Assembly: GCA_002351955.1 (NCBI GenBank)
Contig: DEHO01000050.1
Coordinates: 1,094 to 28,379 of the forward strand
DNA from: Flavobacteriales bacterium UBA2798
Lineage (GTDB): Bacteria > Bacteroidota > Bacteroidia > Flavobacteriales_D > UBA2798
Reading direction: 5' to 3'
Length of the DNA stretch: 27,286 nucleotides
Shown here: positions 14,618 to 22,148 of the stretch, in pieces
Position numbering within the stretch: the first letter of the stretch is position 1
Layout of the letters: the number at the start of each line of letters is the position of its first letter
Position numbers and translations under genes: made by a program
Notes under the pieces: model-generated
What the model saw: only the letters and a program-made list of their open reading frames with translations
Databases searched by the model: none
Told to the model about the DNA's origin: nothing

Positions 14618-16389
14618 GAGCGGTCCTCTCCCTCCGCGCGGCGACGAGCCAGCGACACGGTGAAAATTCCCCAAGGATCGGTTTCCTGCGCGATCTTCTC
14701 GAAACCGGCTTCGGCCACCAGTTGATCCATTTCCTGTTGGGTCCGGCGACGCATGACCCACGGCTTGCCATCCCGGTGGCTGGTCAGCACGCGGGCGATG
14801 AATTCGATCTGCGGGTGCCAGGGTTGGCCGGTGTAAATCAAATAGCCGCCCGGAACCACCGCCTCGGCCAAACCGGCCAGCGACGCTCGCACCGGCCCAT
14901 TTTCGGGAAAGAGCTCGTACAGACCGGACACGATGCCGATGGTGGCGGTCTTGGGCAATTGGGCCAGACTGGCCGGCTTGAAGGCATCGCCCTGCTGGAA
15001 CGCGAAGCGGTCCCCGAGCCCGTATTCAACAATCAGTCGCTGTCCTGCTTCCACGTTGGCCGCGCTGAAATCCCGCAACAGGCCGGTGGCGGGAATGTCG
15101 GGATGCGCGCGCACAGCATCCAAGACATAGCGACCGTGACCGGCGGCGATATCGACGACGTGAACCGGCTTGCCAGCCGCCCGCAGGTCGGTCATGGCTC
15201 GACGCAACAATGTTTCCAGATGCGTCTTACGCAAGCGGATGCCCCGCCAGCCGATGGTATCCAGATAGTTCCGGTCGATCAGCCGACCCAAGGCGGTAAC
15301 GCCCCTGGCTTGATTACGATAGACATAATCCAGCGTAGTTCCCGAATCGAACCCCGTTTTTACGCCTAGTTTCACGCCCTCGCTCAAACGAGCGCCAAAG
15401 GCGCGTAAAGCAAAGCGCGTCAGGGCGTAGCGAATTCCCTTGAGGGACAATGGAGGGAGCGGATTCGCCAAGGTTTCATATTCGCGCTGGGCCGCACTGT
15501 TGCGGTCGGCCTCCAGCAAAGACACTTCGCGGCAGGGTTGGGCGAATCTTTCCAAGATGAAGCGGCGAGCAGCGCTTAATGGCAGGTGGTTGTCCTTCTC
15601 GTTAAACGTGTCGTGGAAAAAGCCCGGATAGACGTGCATCTCCTTGATCGGCGAGCCCAGCCGCTCGAAAAATTCGCGCTGGATATCCCGATCCACCACC
15701 CAATCCGCCCCCGAAGTGAGGACCAGAGTGGGAACGGTGATCGCGGCGGCATCTTCCGCCAGTTTCTTACCGGCGTCGAACAGATCGACCAGCAGATTGA
15801 CCGCGATGCGGCGGGTAATCAGTGGATCGGCGTTGTAGCTGGCGATCTTGGCCGGATCGTGGGTCAGCAACTTGGCTTTGACGTAGCTGTTGACGAACGC
15901 CTTGCGCTTGAACTTCAGCAGCAGGCGCAAACCCGGAATCGCGAACGGAACGTACAGTTGAACCTGCAACGCCGGACTGCCGAGCACCAGGGCACGGATT
16001 TTTGGCGCGTAATCGTGAACCCAAGCCGCTGCCAGAACGCTGCCGACGCTGTGCGCGAACACGACGATGTTCTCCACGGGGATGCCGTATTGGCGGGAAA
16101 CGTGGCCGACGAACGCATCCGCATCCTGCACCAGCACACCGAGATTTTCGGCATAACCCCGCTCGCCGGAACTGTGGCCATGGCCCCGCGCATCCCAAGC
16201 AAATAAAGCAAAATCAGGTAAATCAAGCTTGTTCACCACATCTTGCCAGCGGCCAGAATGCTCATGACCGCGATGAAACAGGATCACGGCGCGGGCGGTA
16301 CTCTGCTCCGGTAGCCATGCCCGGTAGAACAATTCGGTGCCATCCCAGCTTCGAAAGCTATGCTCGCTGGCCTGACGACTCGGGGACAT
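14602..16389 (-). CDS. Alpha/beta hydrolase fused to SAM-dependent methyltransferase
   Basis: ATG 16389 has GGAGA seven bases upstream. The 595-residue product has two domains. Residues about 10-310 form a monoglyceride-lipase-like serine hydrolase: HRGHEHSGRW oxyanion region (39-48), WDARGHGHS (65-73), nucleophile elbow AHSVG with Ser114, acid in TSGADWVVD (about 250), and His in GFFHDTF. Residues about 370-585 form a class I methyltransferase with SAM-binding VVDIAAGHGRYVLD (about 405-420). It is the first gene of the leftward lipid operon, and its stop overlaps the next start by 16 bases. A lysophospholipase/lipid methylase acting on the operon's product is a natural guess. The cytoplasmic soluble form lacks a signal peptide. 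Substrates unknown. Confidence 0.9.
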   Translation of the reverse strand: MSPSRQASEHSFRSWDGTELFYRAWLPEQSTARAVILFHRGHEHSGRWQDVVNKLDLPDFALFAWDARGHGHSSGERGYAENLGVLVQDADAFVGHVSRQYGIPVENIVVFAHSVGSVLAAAWVHDYAPKIRALVLGSPALQVQLYVPFAIPGLRLLLKFKRKAFVNSYVKAKLLTHDPAKIASYNADPLITRRIAVNLLVDLFDAGKKLAEDAAAITVPTLVLTSGADWVVDRDIQREFFERLGSPIKEMHVYPGFFHDTFNEKDNHLPLSAARRFILERFAQPCREVSLLEADRNSAAQREYETLANPLPPLSLKGIRYALTRFALRAFGARLSEGVKLGVKTGFDSGTTLDYVYRNQARGVTALGRLIDRNYLDTIGWRGIRLRKTHLETLLRRAMTDLRAAGKPVHVVDIAAGHGRYVLDAVRAHPDIPATGLLRDFSAANVEAGQRLIVEYGLGDRFAFQQGDAFKPASLAQLPKTATIGIVSGLYELFPENGPVRASLAGLAEAVVPGGYLIYTGQPWHPQIEFIARVLTSHRDGKPWVMRRRTQQEMDQLVAEAGFEKIAQETDPWGIFTVSLARRRAEGEDRSCPNK

Positions 16390-16578
16390 TTTGATTCTCC
16401 ATGAAAATGAGTAATGTGATTTTGTGTTGAGCAAATAAAATACCAATATTGGATTTTTACTTAGTTATTTGTTTTTAAAATTTATTTTTGGATAACCACA
16501 GGAAAGCTATAAAACGATGGGGACATTCCATGCTGGTTGGCATTACATTTATTGCCGGTTTAAACATGCAGGAGAATG
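16390..16578. promoter_or_regulatory. Divergent AT-rich promoter region with CCAATATTGG palindrome
   Basis: This stretch separates the leftward lipid operon from the rightward sigma-54 activator and is strikingly AT-rich between 16,410 and 16,515 for this GC-rich half. A perfect 10-bp palindrome, CCAATATTGG, lies at 16443-16452, about 55 bases upstream of the lipid operon start, where a repressor or activator could bind. I searched for a -24/-12 sigma-54 promoter (GG-N10-GC) on both strands and did not find one with proper spacing. Confidence 0.45.
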
Positions 16579-17895
16579 ATGGTGGCAGGTGATAGATTGC
16601 ATCTCGATTCGGACGACCAGCGATTCTTGGCTGGCGCCTCGGCGCTCATCATGGCCAACCCGTTTGAGATAACCCGCCAGCAGGTCGCAGCCTTAGTCCC
16701 CACCTCGGCGCTCATTTCCATCGGCGATCACCACGCCATAACCGCGTTGCTGCCGGAGTTAACCACCCGGCTCGATCGCTTGAACCAGCGCAACGCCGGT
16801 AGCTTGGCCCAATATGTGGGCGAAGAACGGCAATGGCTGGCCGATGCTTGGCTGTTTCGCGGCTATCACCGCTTCCTGCCAGAACTGGATCGGTTGATCG
16901 AACGGGAATTGGCCCATCCCGGTCAACCGGCTACGGTCTCGTTTGCCGGCGAGGTGCTGTCTCTGTTGCGAGAGCAGGGCTTCGATGAAGCTGAAGCGAC
17001 GCGTTATCTCGGCCTGTTTTACCAACTGCGCCGCGCCTATCACTTTATCGGCGGCGACCTGATCGGCTCCAGCCCCTGCATGAAAGAATTGCGGCGCGCG
17101 CTGTGGAACAACGTATTCGGCCGCGACATACGGGTTTACGATCGCTATTTGTGGAACCGGATGGAGGATTTTTCTACCTTGCTGCTGGGCGAGACCGGCA
17201 GCGGTAAGGGTTCGGCGGCGGCGGCGATCGGTCGTTCGGTGTACATCCCCTTCGATCCGGCCAGCAAGCGCTTTCAACATCGCTTCACCGACACCTTCAT
17301 CGCCGTCAATCTGGCTGAATTCCCCGAAAGCCTGATCGAATCGGAACTGTTCGGCCATCGCAAGGGAGCATTCACTGGCGCGGTGGAGGATCATCAAGGC
17401 GTGTTTGCCCGGTGCAGCCCTTGCGGCTCCTTGTTTCTCGACGAGATCGGCGATATGAGTTTATCGGCACAGGCCAAAGTGTTGCGTGCCTTACAGGAAA
17501 ACAGAATCACACGTGTAGGCGGAGAAAAAGACATCAAGGTTAACGTGCGTATTCTCGCGGCCACCAATAAAGATCTTCGCAAAGAAATCGAAAACAATAA
17601 TTTCCGCGAAGACCTCTACCACCGTCTCAGCGTTATTCTCATCCACGTTCCCGCACTCAACGACCGCAAGGACGATATTCCGCTGCTCGTAGAACACTTC
17701 AGCAAACTGATCTGCGAAGAACAAGGCATGCCCGTGCGTTCGTTTGATAAAGGTGCATTAAAAGCACTGCAGGAATTAAACTGGACAGGCAACATCCGCG
17801 AATTGCGCAATGTGGTGGAGCGCTTGCTTATTCTTGGAGGAAAAAGCATTAGCGAAGCCGATGTAAAAGCCTACGCCGTACCAAGGCATGGATAA
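16579..17895 (+). CDS. Sigma-54 AAA+ activator, probably a two-organism hybrid
   Basis: Starts ATG 16576, ATG 16579 and GTG 16582 are all possible; AGGAG at 16570-16574 favours one of the later two. Counted from 16576, an unfamiliar helical domain (about 1-180) precedes the AAA+ module with Walker A GETGSGKG (205-212), sigma-54 contact loop GAFTGA (264-269), Walker B SLFLDEIGD (285-293) and arginine region REDLYHRLS (about 342-350). Such proteins remodel sigma-54 RNA polymerase. Up to about residue 288 codons are GC-rich and the N-terminal domain is proteobacterial in style; after about 300 (KVLRALQENRITRVGG onward) codons and protein style are those of Bacteroidota NtrC-like regulators. The frame ends without a Fis-type DNA-binding domain. 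I believe this gene does not exist as such in nature. Confidence 0.6.
   Translation: MVAGDRLHLDSDDQRFLAGASALIMANPFEITRQQVAALVPTSALISIGDHHAITALLPELTTRLDRLNQRNAGSLAQYVGEERQWLADAWLFRGYHRFLPELDRLIERELAHPGQPATVSFAGEVLSLLREQGFDEAEATRYLGLFYQLRRAYHFIGGDLIGSSPCMKELRRALWNNVFGRDIRVYDRYLWNRMEDFSTLLLGETGSGKGSAAAAIGRSVYIPFDPASKRFQHRFTDTFIAVNLAEFPESLIESELFGHRKGAFTGAVEDHQGVFARCSPCGSLFLDEIGDMSLSAQAKVLRALQENRITRVGGEKDIKVNVRILAATNKDLRKEIENNNFREDLYHRLSVILIHVPALNDRKDDIPLLVEHFSKLICEEQGMPVRSFDKGALKALQELNWTGNIRELRNVVERLLILGGKSISEADVKAYAVPRHG
17430..17510. other. Probable chimeric junction between two genomes
   Basis: Within about 80 bases codon choice changes from CTC GAC GAG ATC GGC to TTA, CAG GAA AAC AGA, ACA and GTA, and it stays that way to the end of the window. 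Gene content changes from gammaproteobacterial to Bacteroidota at the same point. The junction sits in the DNA coding the Walker B and following helix of a sigma-54 activator, among the best conserved stretches in bacteria. An assembly error through a short shared sequence is the simplest explanation; the exact base cannot be fixed by eye. Confidence 0.7.
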
Positions 17896-17971
17896 TCCGA
17901 ATACGGAAGGATGTGTTTACATCCGGAAACCGTCATTGAACAACTGGAAAAATTTCTTGCAGCGAATGCGC

Positions 17972-18331
17972 TCACTTCACTTTGAGAAAAGTGACCACAT
18001 GGAAACCTTCTTCCATTTCCATGCGCTCTCTGGTGAGTAAACGCAATTTGAATTCGGTTACCGGTTTGCCTCCCTCAATTACAGAAATAGAAGTGGTATC
18101 GTCGCTGATGATGTATTTCGCTTCGTAGCTCACACCGCCATCGAACTGACGAATGGTTCCATCCTCACGGAACTCCATGCCGATAATGTGCGGATTGTCG
18201 ATCACTGAGGAATCATCGACATACGACAGATGCCATTTGCCAACGACCGGATGCTTTTCTGGTTCTTCATTACCGGAACAGGAAAAGAAGAGGGAACAAA
18301 CAGAGAGAAAAAGGATGCGGATTGCTTTCAT
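17972..18331 (-). CDS. Small lipocalin-like lipoprotein
   Basis: The 119-residue product starts MKAIRILFLSVCSLFFSCSG with a lipobox ending at Cys18, so it is exported and lipid-anchored. The mature part has the arrangement of Bacteroidota lipocalin-like proteins: VVGKWHLSYVDD near the start, MEFREDGTIRQFDGG in the middle, then beta-strands ending HVVTFLKVK. These proteins form a small beta-barrel; their ligands are mostly unknown. The gene converges with the sigma-54 frame, and its stop is overlapped by the open frame that continues after the TAA of that gene. A hairpin lies in its leader region at 18394-18413. Codon use fits the Bacteroidota side of the window. Confidence 0.75.
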   Translation of the reverse strand: MKAIRILFLSVCSLFFSCSGNEEPEKHPVVGKWHLSYVDDSSVIDNPHIIGMEFREDGTIRQFDGGVSYEAKYIISDDTTSISVIEGGKPVTEFKLRLLTRERMEMEEGFHVVTFLKVK

Positions 18332-18698
18332 GGCTTTTTGTTAACTGGTAAATGCAAAAATACCAAAAGGAAACGAACCGCGTAAAAACGGACCGGGGAC
18401 CCTAAGGTCCCCGATCGCACTACTACTGCATGAAAAGAACGTACATCATAAAATCATGCCCCTGCGCCATCTTCACCACTCTAAACCCCTCTAAACAGAC
18501 GCGAGCACAGGCTTTGCCGAAGGGATGCTAAAAATTACACATCCTTTCCAAAAAAGGTGAAATGCCCTTTATCATTAGCGAAATTAAGGTGATGCGAGGG
18601 CTAAAAAAATTCCGGTTTGTTTCAAAAATCAGAAATTAAGAAGGACGCCTTTCCTGTTTGGTGGTTTTCCTTATTTTTAGGCCACAACTGCCTGCAAC
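18332..18698. other. Divergent intergenic region, no gene seen
   Basis: About 370 bases between the leftward lipoprotein and the rightward 507-residue protein. Besides the hairpin at 18394-18413 I find no coding frame, RNA gene or clear promoter. The portion after 18530 is AT-rich and probably holds the promoter of the rightward gene, but the Bacteroidota -33 TTTG and -7 TAnnTTTG elements are not convincing. Confidence 0.4.
18394..18413 (-). terminator. 8-bp hairpin, terminator-like on the minus strand
   Basis: CGGGGACC (18394-18401) and GGTCCCCG (18406-18413) pair perfectly around CTAA. Reading leftwards the stem is followed within a few bases by GTTTTT, as in an intrinsic terminator. It stands about 60 bases before the lipoprotein start on that strand, where a leader hairpin could reduce expression; there is no gene to the right that would need a leftward terminator. 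Confidence 0.45.
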
Positions 18699-20222
18699 AT
18701 GCTCACCATACAAAAACTGATCAGTCTCCTTGAACCTGAACATCTCCGGGAATTCAAAGCGAACCTTGAGAGCACAGGCAATACACTGCCCTTACGTTTG
18801 GTAGATACCCTCGAAAAAGTAAATCCGCTTACGGTAGAATCCGACGATCTCTGCAAAGCGGTGTATGGCGATATCGAAGAAAAGACACGCAAAAAATTCT
18901 TTCAGCTCGCACATTACACTTTTCGTCTCAGCTCCTTTCTGGCACGACGCTATCCCTTTTACCTCACGCACAACATCGCGCTGATTGAACGCAAATTCAA
19001 TTCGGGTAAACAGGAAGAATCGCTGCTGTACGCCGAAAACCTGCTCGATATTGCTTTAAAAACCGAAGATTTTTCCACGCAGACCTGGGTGCTGAAATTT
19101 CTCATCAACTTCTCGCATATCCGCGAAAAAAGAAAAGAAGCTATTCGTCAGCAACAACTCCTCAACGAAGCCTTGCGCAACGAAGCAGTGGTGAATGAAA
19201 TTCAGTTGTACATCCGCGAGCACCTTAATTTCAAAGACAAAAAAAATCTTACTGCTTCCTATTCGGATACCCACCTGCAGTTTTTTGCGCAGTTTCATGA
19301 TCACCCTTGCTTTTCTGCACGTATGATTTCCAAATACGGCAGTGTGTACACGCTGAGTTTTCTCGACGATTCCAAATTCTATTTACCCGAAGTACGCAAA
19401 GACCTGGAAGAACTTATCGATGAAATTGAAAAACACAATTACGTGATCTTCCCTTTCTCCGATAATATTCTGCTCAATGTAGATTACCTGCATCTTAAGC
19501 ACACCATTCGCGATATGAACGAAGAAGAAGTGGTACGTGAAGCCACTCGTATCACCCGCAAATGGAACACACTCCGCTTCTGGCAAAATCACATCAACAC
19601 GGCGCAAATTGTTTCGCTCAGTATTCAGGCCAGTTATTTCATTACGCATTATTGCATCTGCTATAAGGAAAATTACCGCGAACAAATTCCCGCTCACATC
19701 CGCGACAACATTGATGAAACGGTTGGCATTTGCAAAAATCTGATCGAGCAAATGAAAGAGGAGAAAGATGCGCATGTCCGCTACATCAACCTGAACAATA
19801 TTTACTGCATGCTCCTGCTGCTTTGCGGAAAAGATAAGATCAAAGAATCGGTGGATACGCTCGAGGCATTGATGATCAATTACCAGCAGATTCCCTTTCA
19901 GAAATTGTACGATGCCATTTTTGCCAATCTTATCATCGGCTATTTCTCGCTCGACGATCAGAACGGTGTAAGCGAATGCTACCGCAGGTACGAAAAACTG
20001 ACCGCCCACCGCTCAAAAATTGAAGAGAACGATGTCACCATCAAAACCTTCTACTACGTGAGTCAGTTCCGCCAAACCGGACGCGATCAGTATGTGGACA
20101 AGATCAAAACGCTGCTGCATGAGATCAGCGATAAATCAGAGCTCTCCTCTACCGCGCAATTGATCAGGGATTTATGCCATTATTACAAAGTTCCTGTAGA
20201 GGTAATTTCGAAGTCGGCCTAA
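18699..20222 (+). CDS. Bacteroidota protein of unknown function, alpha-helical
   Basis: The 507-residue protein has no signal peptide or membrane segment and is predicted by its composition to be almost entirely helical. It opens MLTIQKLISLLEPEHLREFK, with helical charged blocks repeated along the chain (for example around 80-150 and 340-440), reminiscent of TPR-like or HEAT-like scaffolds, though I cannot align clear repeats. Two short beta-rich stretches around 215-265 (for instance YGSVYTLSFLDDSKFYLPE) break the helical pattern. I recognise it only as a style of protein met in Bacteroidota genomes. It is followed 68 bases later by a small membrane protein on the same strand. Codon use supports it as a genuine gene. 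Confidence 0.75.
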   Translation: MLTIQKLISLLEPEHLREFKANLESTGNTLPLRLVDTLEKVNPLTVESDDLCKAVYGDIEEKTRKKFFQLAHYTFRLSSFLARRYPFYLTHNIALIERKFNSGKQEESLLYAENLLDIALKTEDFSTQTWVLKFLINFSHIREKRKEAIRQQQLLNEALRNEAVVNEIQLYIREHLNFKDKKNLTASYSDTHLQFFAQFHDHPCFSARMISKYGSVYTLSFLDDSKFYLPEVRKDLEELIDEIEKHNYVIFPFSDNILLNVDYLHLKHTIRDMNEEEVVREATRITRKWNTLRFWQNHINTAQIVSLSIQASYFITHYCICYKENYREQIPAHIRDNIDETVGICKNLIEQMKEEKDAHVRYINLNNIYCMLLLLCGKDKIKESVDTLEALMINYQQIPFQKLYDAIFANLIIGYFSLDDQNGVSECYRRYEKLTAHRSKIEENDVTIKTFYYVSQFRQTGRDQYVDKIKTLLHEISDKSELSSTAQLIRDLCHYYKVPVEVISKSA

Positions 20223-20290
20223 ATTTCGACCGAAGGTTTGCGTTTCGACCGCATTTTCATTAAATTTCTGCTACCAAAAACCCGAAAGCT

Positions 20291-20785
20291 ATGTTCTATA
20301 TTCTATCCGCAGAAATGATCAAAGCCTTTATCATGGGCTTACCCACCTGGGTAATTGTTCTATTGTGCATCGTAATTTTCATGGGCGTGGTAGGACAATG
20401 GGCATTGTACGCCAAATGCGATCTCCCCGGTTATGGTGCATTGGTTCCGGTTTGGAATGTGCAGCTCTTTCTAAAAATTGTAGGCCGCCCCAAAGAACAA
20501 GGATGGATCGTCATGCTGCCACCTGTTGTTGCATTGCTGTGTTTGCTTTTTATTCCCAATATTCTTGCAGGCTGCATCATCGCAGGAATTTCACTCCTCC
20601 CCTGGGCATGGTACATGATCAAAGTATTTATAGAAATCGCAAAATGCTTCGGCAAAAAAGAAACATCCAGTTTTATTCTGATCGTTTTACTCAACGGTAT
20701 GTACCTCTTCAACCTCGCTCTCTCGCAGGAAGAAAAATACCTGGGTCCGATTTACAAAGAGGGAGATAAGCCATCCATTTTTTGA
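20291..20785 (+). CDS. DUF5684-like small membrane protein
   Basis: The 164-residue product has four hydrophobic segments at about 12-35, 70-87, 90-108 and 128-146. The motif GQWALYAKCDLPGYGALVPVWN followed by LKIVGRP resembles the pattern of the DUF5684 family (a lysine, then GxxxxxPxYN and LxKIxGRP), small inner-membrane proteins sometimes found near signal peptidase genes. Function is unknown. It lies 68 bases downstream of the 507-residue protein and may be expressed with it. The start at ATG 20291 is the natural choice; a second methionine at residue 9 is possible. Family assignment is from memory of the motif. Confidence 0.65.
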   Translation: MFYILSAEMIKAFIMGLPTWVIVLLCIVIFMGVVGQWALYAKCDLPGYGALVPVWNVQLFLKIVGRPKEQGWIVMLPPVVALLCLLFIPNILAGCIIAGISLLPWAWYMIKVFIEIAKCFGKKETSSFILIVLLNGMYLFNLALSQEEKYLGPIYKEGDKPSIF

Positions 20786-20790
20786 AGAGG

Positions 20791-20847
20791 TGAACGGTGA
20801 TTGGTGATCGGTGAACAGTGATCTGTGATCAGTGAACAGTGAACGGT
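20791..20847. repeat. Degenerate GTGAACGGTGATC short repeats
   Basis: Immediately after the membrane protein gene, variants of GTGAACGGTGAT, GGTGATCGGTGAACAGTGA and GTGATCAGTGAACAGTGA follow each other with a period near seven bases. There are at least seven GTGA units. Such short repeats occur in intergenic DNA of Bacteroidota; no function is evident. Confidence 0.6.
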
Positions 20848-20879
20848 AAGTAAAAAGCATCGAGATTTAGTGAGAACTC

Positions 20880-21247
20880 CTTAGTGTTTCTCAGTGACCT
20901 CCGTGCCTTAGTGGTGAAAAAAACCCACTCCAACTAACCTTCCCTCCTTCCACTTGCACTGAGCCTGCCGAAGTGTCCATCTGTGAAAAAAAACCTTAGT
21001 GTTTCTCAGTGACCTCCGTGCCTTAGTGGTGAAAAAACCACACTCCAACTAACCTTCCCTCCTTCCACTTGCACTGAGCCTGCCGAAGTGTCCATCTGTG
21101 AAAAAAAACTTAGTGTTTCTCAGTGACCTCCGTGCCTTAGTGGTGAAAAAAACCCACTCCAACTAACCTTCCCTCCTTCCCTACATCTGTGAAAAAAAAC
21201 CTCAGTGCCCCTCAGTGACCTTAGTGCCTTAGTGGTGAAAAAAAAAC
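20880..21247. repeat. Tandem repeat of about 115 bp, 3.4 copies
   Basis: Units begin CTTAGTGTTTCTCAGTGACC at 20880, 20995 and 21109; a shortened fourth (CTCAGTGCCCCTCAGTGACC) begins at 21201. Spacings are 115, 114 and 92 bases. Each unit has GTGCCTTAGTGGTGAAAA, a pyrimidine-rich block (ACCTTCCCTCCTTCC), and in the first two a CACTGAGCCTGCCGAAGTG element, then ATCTGTGAAAAAAAA. The third lacks the CTGCCGAAGTG element, which explains its shorter length. The array fills the space between two gene ends (a rightward gene and a leftward operon). No coding frame runs through. Confidence 0.85.
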
Positions 21248-21248
21248 C

Positions 21249-22148
21249 TCAATAAACCGGCACAATCGTCGCGTTATACCCTGCGAAAATCCCAATCCCC
21301 TTTGTAATGTTCGAATAAATCTGCACCGGTTGCGCGAAGGGATCGCCTGTGCTGAATCCGTATTTCATCATGGAACGTTCAAACAGAAAAAATTCTTCCG
21401 TTGCATGCATCACCATAAAGATCATCGACGAATTGGGATAATAGGTATCTGCATAGATGTAAGCATCCATCTCTACATTCTGACCATCGTACAATCCGTC
21501 GCGACTGAATAACATTTCGCGGGTATCGAATACATCGCCCGATTCTTCTACGTAAATGGAAGATGAACTGATGTATTCCTGATTGAGATAATAGGTCGTA
21601 TCGATCGGATTTCCCCAGCCATCGTAATTGATGACAGCCTGAATGCGGTACACACGCAACACGTAATTATCGCCCGCTCCTGCAGGATCCTGAATACGGA
21701 AACGCAGACGGAAAAATGTACTCTGTCCCATCTCAATGGTGGCAGTATCGGTAACTACCGCAGAAACAACAGAAGGAACAGAGGTGCTCGCACTCACATC
21801 GTCATAACCTATCGCAGCAACTTCCACACGATAAGAGGAACCAACGCCGGGAGTGATGGATGAAGGGGAAATGTAATCACCGTTCGACTGGTGTTGCAGA
21901 TTCTCGAGGAAATTACCATTGCCATCGTAAAGTTTTACTGTTGCTGTGGTGATGGGTTGAATGCTGGCAATATCGAGTACGTTTAAACTGTGACTCACAT
22001 TCACCATTACCACCGAATCCTGCGTAATGAATGCATTCACCACCAAACGGGGTTTGATCAATTCTCCGTCGAATTCAATTTCTTTTATACACGATGAAAA
22101 AAGTACCAGAGCGGAAACAACTAACAGAACAAACTTTTTCATGTTCAT
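21249..22148 (-). CDS. DUF4249 outer-membrane lipoprotein
   Basis: The 299-residue product (or 297 from the second ATG at 22142) starts MNMKKFVLLVVSALVLFSSC with a lipobox and lipidation at Cys20. The mature chain begins IKEIEFDGELIKPRLVVNAF, typical of DUF4249 proteins, which are encoded next to TonB-dependent receptors in Bacteroidota and are thought to work with them at the outer membrane, in place of SusD. Two immunoglobulin-like beta regions are suggested (about 35-125 and 130-290). Its ATG overlaps the receptor's TGA by one base (TGATG), so translation is coupled. The substrate imported is not known. Confidence 0.85.
   Translation of the reverse strand: MNMKKFVLLVVSALVLFSSCIKEIEFDGELIKPRLVVNAFITQDSVVMVNVSHSLNVLDIASIQPITTATVKLYDGNGNFLENLQHQSNGDYISPSSITPGVGSSYRVEVAAIGYDDVSASTSVPSVVSAVVTDTATIEMGQSTFFRLRFRIQDPAGAGDNYVLRVYRIQAVINYDGWGNPIDTTYYLNQEYISSSSIYVEESGDVFDTREMLFSRDGLYDGQNVEMDAYIYADTYYPNSSMIFMVMHATEEFFLFERSMMKYGFSTGDPFAQPVQIYSNITKGIGIFAGYNATIVPVY

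Noticed and set aside
16540..16565. Possible sigma-54 promoter (TTGGCATTACATTTATTGC)
   Set aside because: The distance between GG and GC is 13 bases, not the required 10.
16576..17895. Natural domain fusion between two sigma-54 regulators
   Set aside because: All genes on either side also change phylum-level style at the same point, which a single gene fusion would not explain.
20880..21247. CRISPR array
   Set aside because: The units are long near-identical tandem copies of about 115 bases without short repeats and unique spacers, and no cas genes are near.
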